From NCBI RefSeq assembly GCF_018709685.1, contig NZ_JABDHQ010000004.1, positions 62,001-126,000 on the forward strand: DNA of 64,000 nucleotides, written 5' to 3'. The stretch is from Akkermansia muciniphila (GTDB lineage: Bacteria > Verrucomicrobiota > Verrucomicrobiia > Verrucomicrobiales > Akkermansiaceae). This document shows positions 62,844-64,000 of this stretch, piece after piece (position 1 is the stretch's first letter; each line of letters starts with the position of its first letter). The notes beneath the pieces were generated by a model, which had not been told where the DNA came from, did no database searches, and saw only the letters and a list, made by a program, of their open reading frames with translations. A program made the translations under genes and the position numbers.

Positions 62844-63169
62844 TGTTAACTATGATTTACAATATAATATATCAATCATTATTTTGGTTTCTAATTCTCA
62901 TAGGGACTTTAGTTATCATTTATAATTGGATTATTTTTATCAAAAGATATATCTTAAGAAAGACTAATGCATCATGGATTCCTCTGGTAGGAGGTGTGAG
63001 CATCTGCATAGCATTTTCCCTGCCGGCTTATAAAAGTCTTAATGACATCGCGGGAATTCCTTTAATTTTGGACTATGGATGCTCATGGGGGTTTATTCAT
63101 ACATTTATTTTTTATATTTACCTGGCTGTGAAGGGCGTATTTAAAATGTTGATGAAAAAACTACGTTAA
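62843..63169 (+). CDS. Small membrane protein, candidate Rhs immunity protein
   Basis: 108 residues. The ATG shares one base with the Rhs stop (TAATG), so translation is likely coupled. Three hydrophobic segments can be seen, at about residues 8-30, 44-58 and 84-102, with a basic end (KMLMKKLR). It matches no family I know. Position directly after a variable Rhs tip, small size and the same AT-rich composition are the usual marks of a cognate immunity gene. A membrane immunity protein would suit a toxin acting at or across the inner membrane. An orphan membrane protein is the alternative. Confidence 0.55.
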   Translation: MLTMIYNIIYQSLFWFLILIGTLVIIYNWIIFIKRYILRKTNASWIPLVGGVSICIAFSLPAYKSLNDIAGIPLILDYGCSWGFIHTFIFYIYLAVKGVFKMLMKKLR

Positions 63170-63902
63170 AATAGTTCGGAATTATATAGAATAATCTTGT
63201 AACGTCGTTTTTCTTTTCTGCCGATGGTATTTGAATGACAGCTACAGAAGAATGTTGGTCGGAGCAAGATTAAAGTAAATAATTCTGAAATAGTTTTATG
63301 GCGAATAAGAATATATCTAAGCAGATAAAGAACCTTAAAATGAACGACAGGTTAGTAAACCTTATATATGTTTATCCAGTTTCAAGAGCTGTTCAATATG
63401 ACAGTATTCTTTTGCAAGTATGGAGCAACCACTCCAGAAGGCTTGGTTAGCTTAGAGCGATGTTGTTTGAGGATGTCTTATGCATGGAGGGCAGGTCTTT
63501 CCAACTCTTAAGGCCGTTTATGGCATTCATAGAACTGAATGAATGAATCCTCAATTCCCTGCATCCTCGGCTGATGTTGGTGAAGTATTCGGCCGGTTGA
63601 GTACCTAAACGCGCCAGTGCAGGAGGCTGTTCATCGCTTTCATTTGATTCTTTCTATGATATTTATTGGATAAGAAGATGTAACTATATGTCTAGAAATA
63701 ACATATTATCTTCCATAACGGAAACAATAGAAAACAATGTAATTACTTCTTTCTAATAACCTTTTCACTCTTTTCCATGGGAGAAATTCTTACCTCGTTT
63801 ATGGAAAAGAGACAGCCTCCTTAATACGGAAAATCTTTCAAAGAATTTATCCAAGCACCAATATCAAAACGGCTTTCAGCTCCCTGGAGGACGCGCCGTC
63901 CA
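63170..63902. other. AT-rich region without supported genes
   Basis: About 730 bases after the Rhs pair. The longest sensible short frame is 50 codons at 63298-63450 (+), starting MANKNISKQIK, without supporting evidence. The composition and many stops suggest decayed or displaced sequence, possibly old Rhs tip modules. Confidence 0.4.
63768..63811. repeat. 11-bp inverted repeat
   Basis: CTCTTTTCCAT (63768-63778) and ATGGAAAAGAG (63801-63811) are perfect inverted arms with a 22-base loop. No T-run follows on either strand. It could be an operator or a weak terminator for the leftward gene ending at 63903. Confidence 0.4.
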
Positions 63903-64000
63903 TCAGCATTCCGCGCGCCATCTGGCCTGCTCCGTCTTGTAGAGCTTGTACGTGACGGCGTCCGCCAGGGCTTCCAGGCTGGCCTCAATGATGTTGTAGG
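63903..64000 (-). CDS. Isopropylmalate/citramalate synthase-like protein, C-terminal fragment
   Basis: The last 32 residues of a minus-strand gene entering from the right edge. The sequence YNIIEASLEALADAVTYKL resembles the conserved end of the regulatory domain in the LeuA/CimA family (xNIIEASWxALVDxxxYKL), enzymes that condense acetyl-CoA with a 2-keto acid. The catalytic part lies outside the window, so leuA and cimA types cannot be told apart. Confidence 0.6.
   Translation of the reverse strand, partial: YNIIEASLEALADAVTYKLYKTEQARWRAEC

Noticed and set aside
1-64000. CRISPR arrays, transposase genes, rRNA genes or a replication origin
   Set aside because: No regularly spaced direct repeats with spacers, no transposase motifs and no rRNA-like sequence were seen on either strand.

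Overview
The window looks like chromosome of a Gram-negative gut Verrucomicrobiota bacterium, most likely Akkermansia (A. muciniphila or a close relative). Pointers are the GC-rich coding style, large secreted proteins ending in PEP-CTERM sorting tags, tandem GH20 hexosaminidases, and a methylmalonyl-CoA-type chaperone plus a carboxyltransferase fitting propionate metabolism. The assignment comes from recognising protein families and was not tested by alignment.

Layout. 0-7 kb is housekeeping: the tail of htpG, a voltage-gated-type K+ channel, alr, then an Rrf2 regulator followed by a sulfur/thiamine cluster (metY-cysK-thiE-thiM). 7-20 kb holds three giant paralogous minus-strand genes. Each has an S6 (IgA-protease-like) serine protease head, beta-strand repeats and a PEP-CTERM tail. 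20-26.6 kb has a Panacea/SocA-like gene, tRNA-Gln, a tail-fibre-like protein, two GH20 enzymes, meaB and rppH. 26.9-30.7 kb has a secreted alkyl sulfatase and an AT-rich patch with an HNH endonuclease. 30.8-35 kb is a minus-strand housekeeping run (ruvC, an RNA helicase, an MBL hydrolase, pyrC, tRNA-Asp). 35.1-40 kb is a MarR-RND efflux operon. 40-45.4 kb holds folA/thyA, cardiolipin synthase, a biotin-dependent carboxyltransferase subunit and a possible papain-like protease.

45.5-52 kb is a complete hexuronate operon read leftward: kdgK, a fused uxuA-uxuB gene, uxaC, kdgA and exuT. Together these would import glucuronate/galacturonate and take glucuronate via fructuronate, mannonate, KDG and KDPG to pyruvate and glyceraldehyde-3-phosphate. 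52-56 kb has a PH-domain membrane protein, a MATE exporter, an Mrp/ApbC ATPase and a PUR nucleic-acid-binding protein.

56.3-63.2 kb is a 2180-residue Rhs protein with a long poly-serine linker and a C-terminal variable tip. It overlaps by one base with a small membrane protein that is a candidate immunity gene. AT-rich debris follows, then the 3' end of an isopropylmalate/citramalate-synthase-like gene.

The most interesting items are the S6-protease/PEP-CTERM array with mosaic paralogy, the single-chain mannonate dehydratase/fructuronate reductase, and the poly-serine Rhs with its putative toxin/immunity pair. Several genes also have sigma70-like promoters that abut the start codon.
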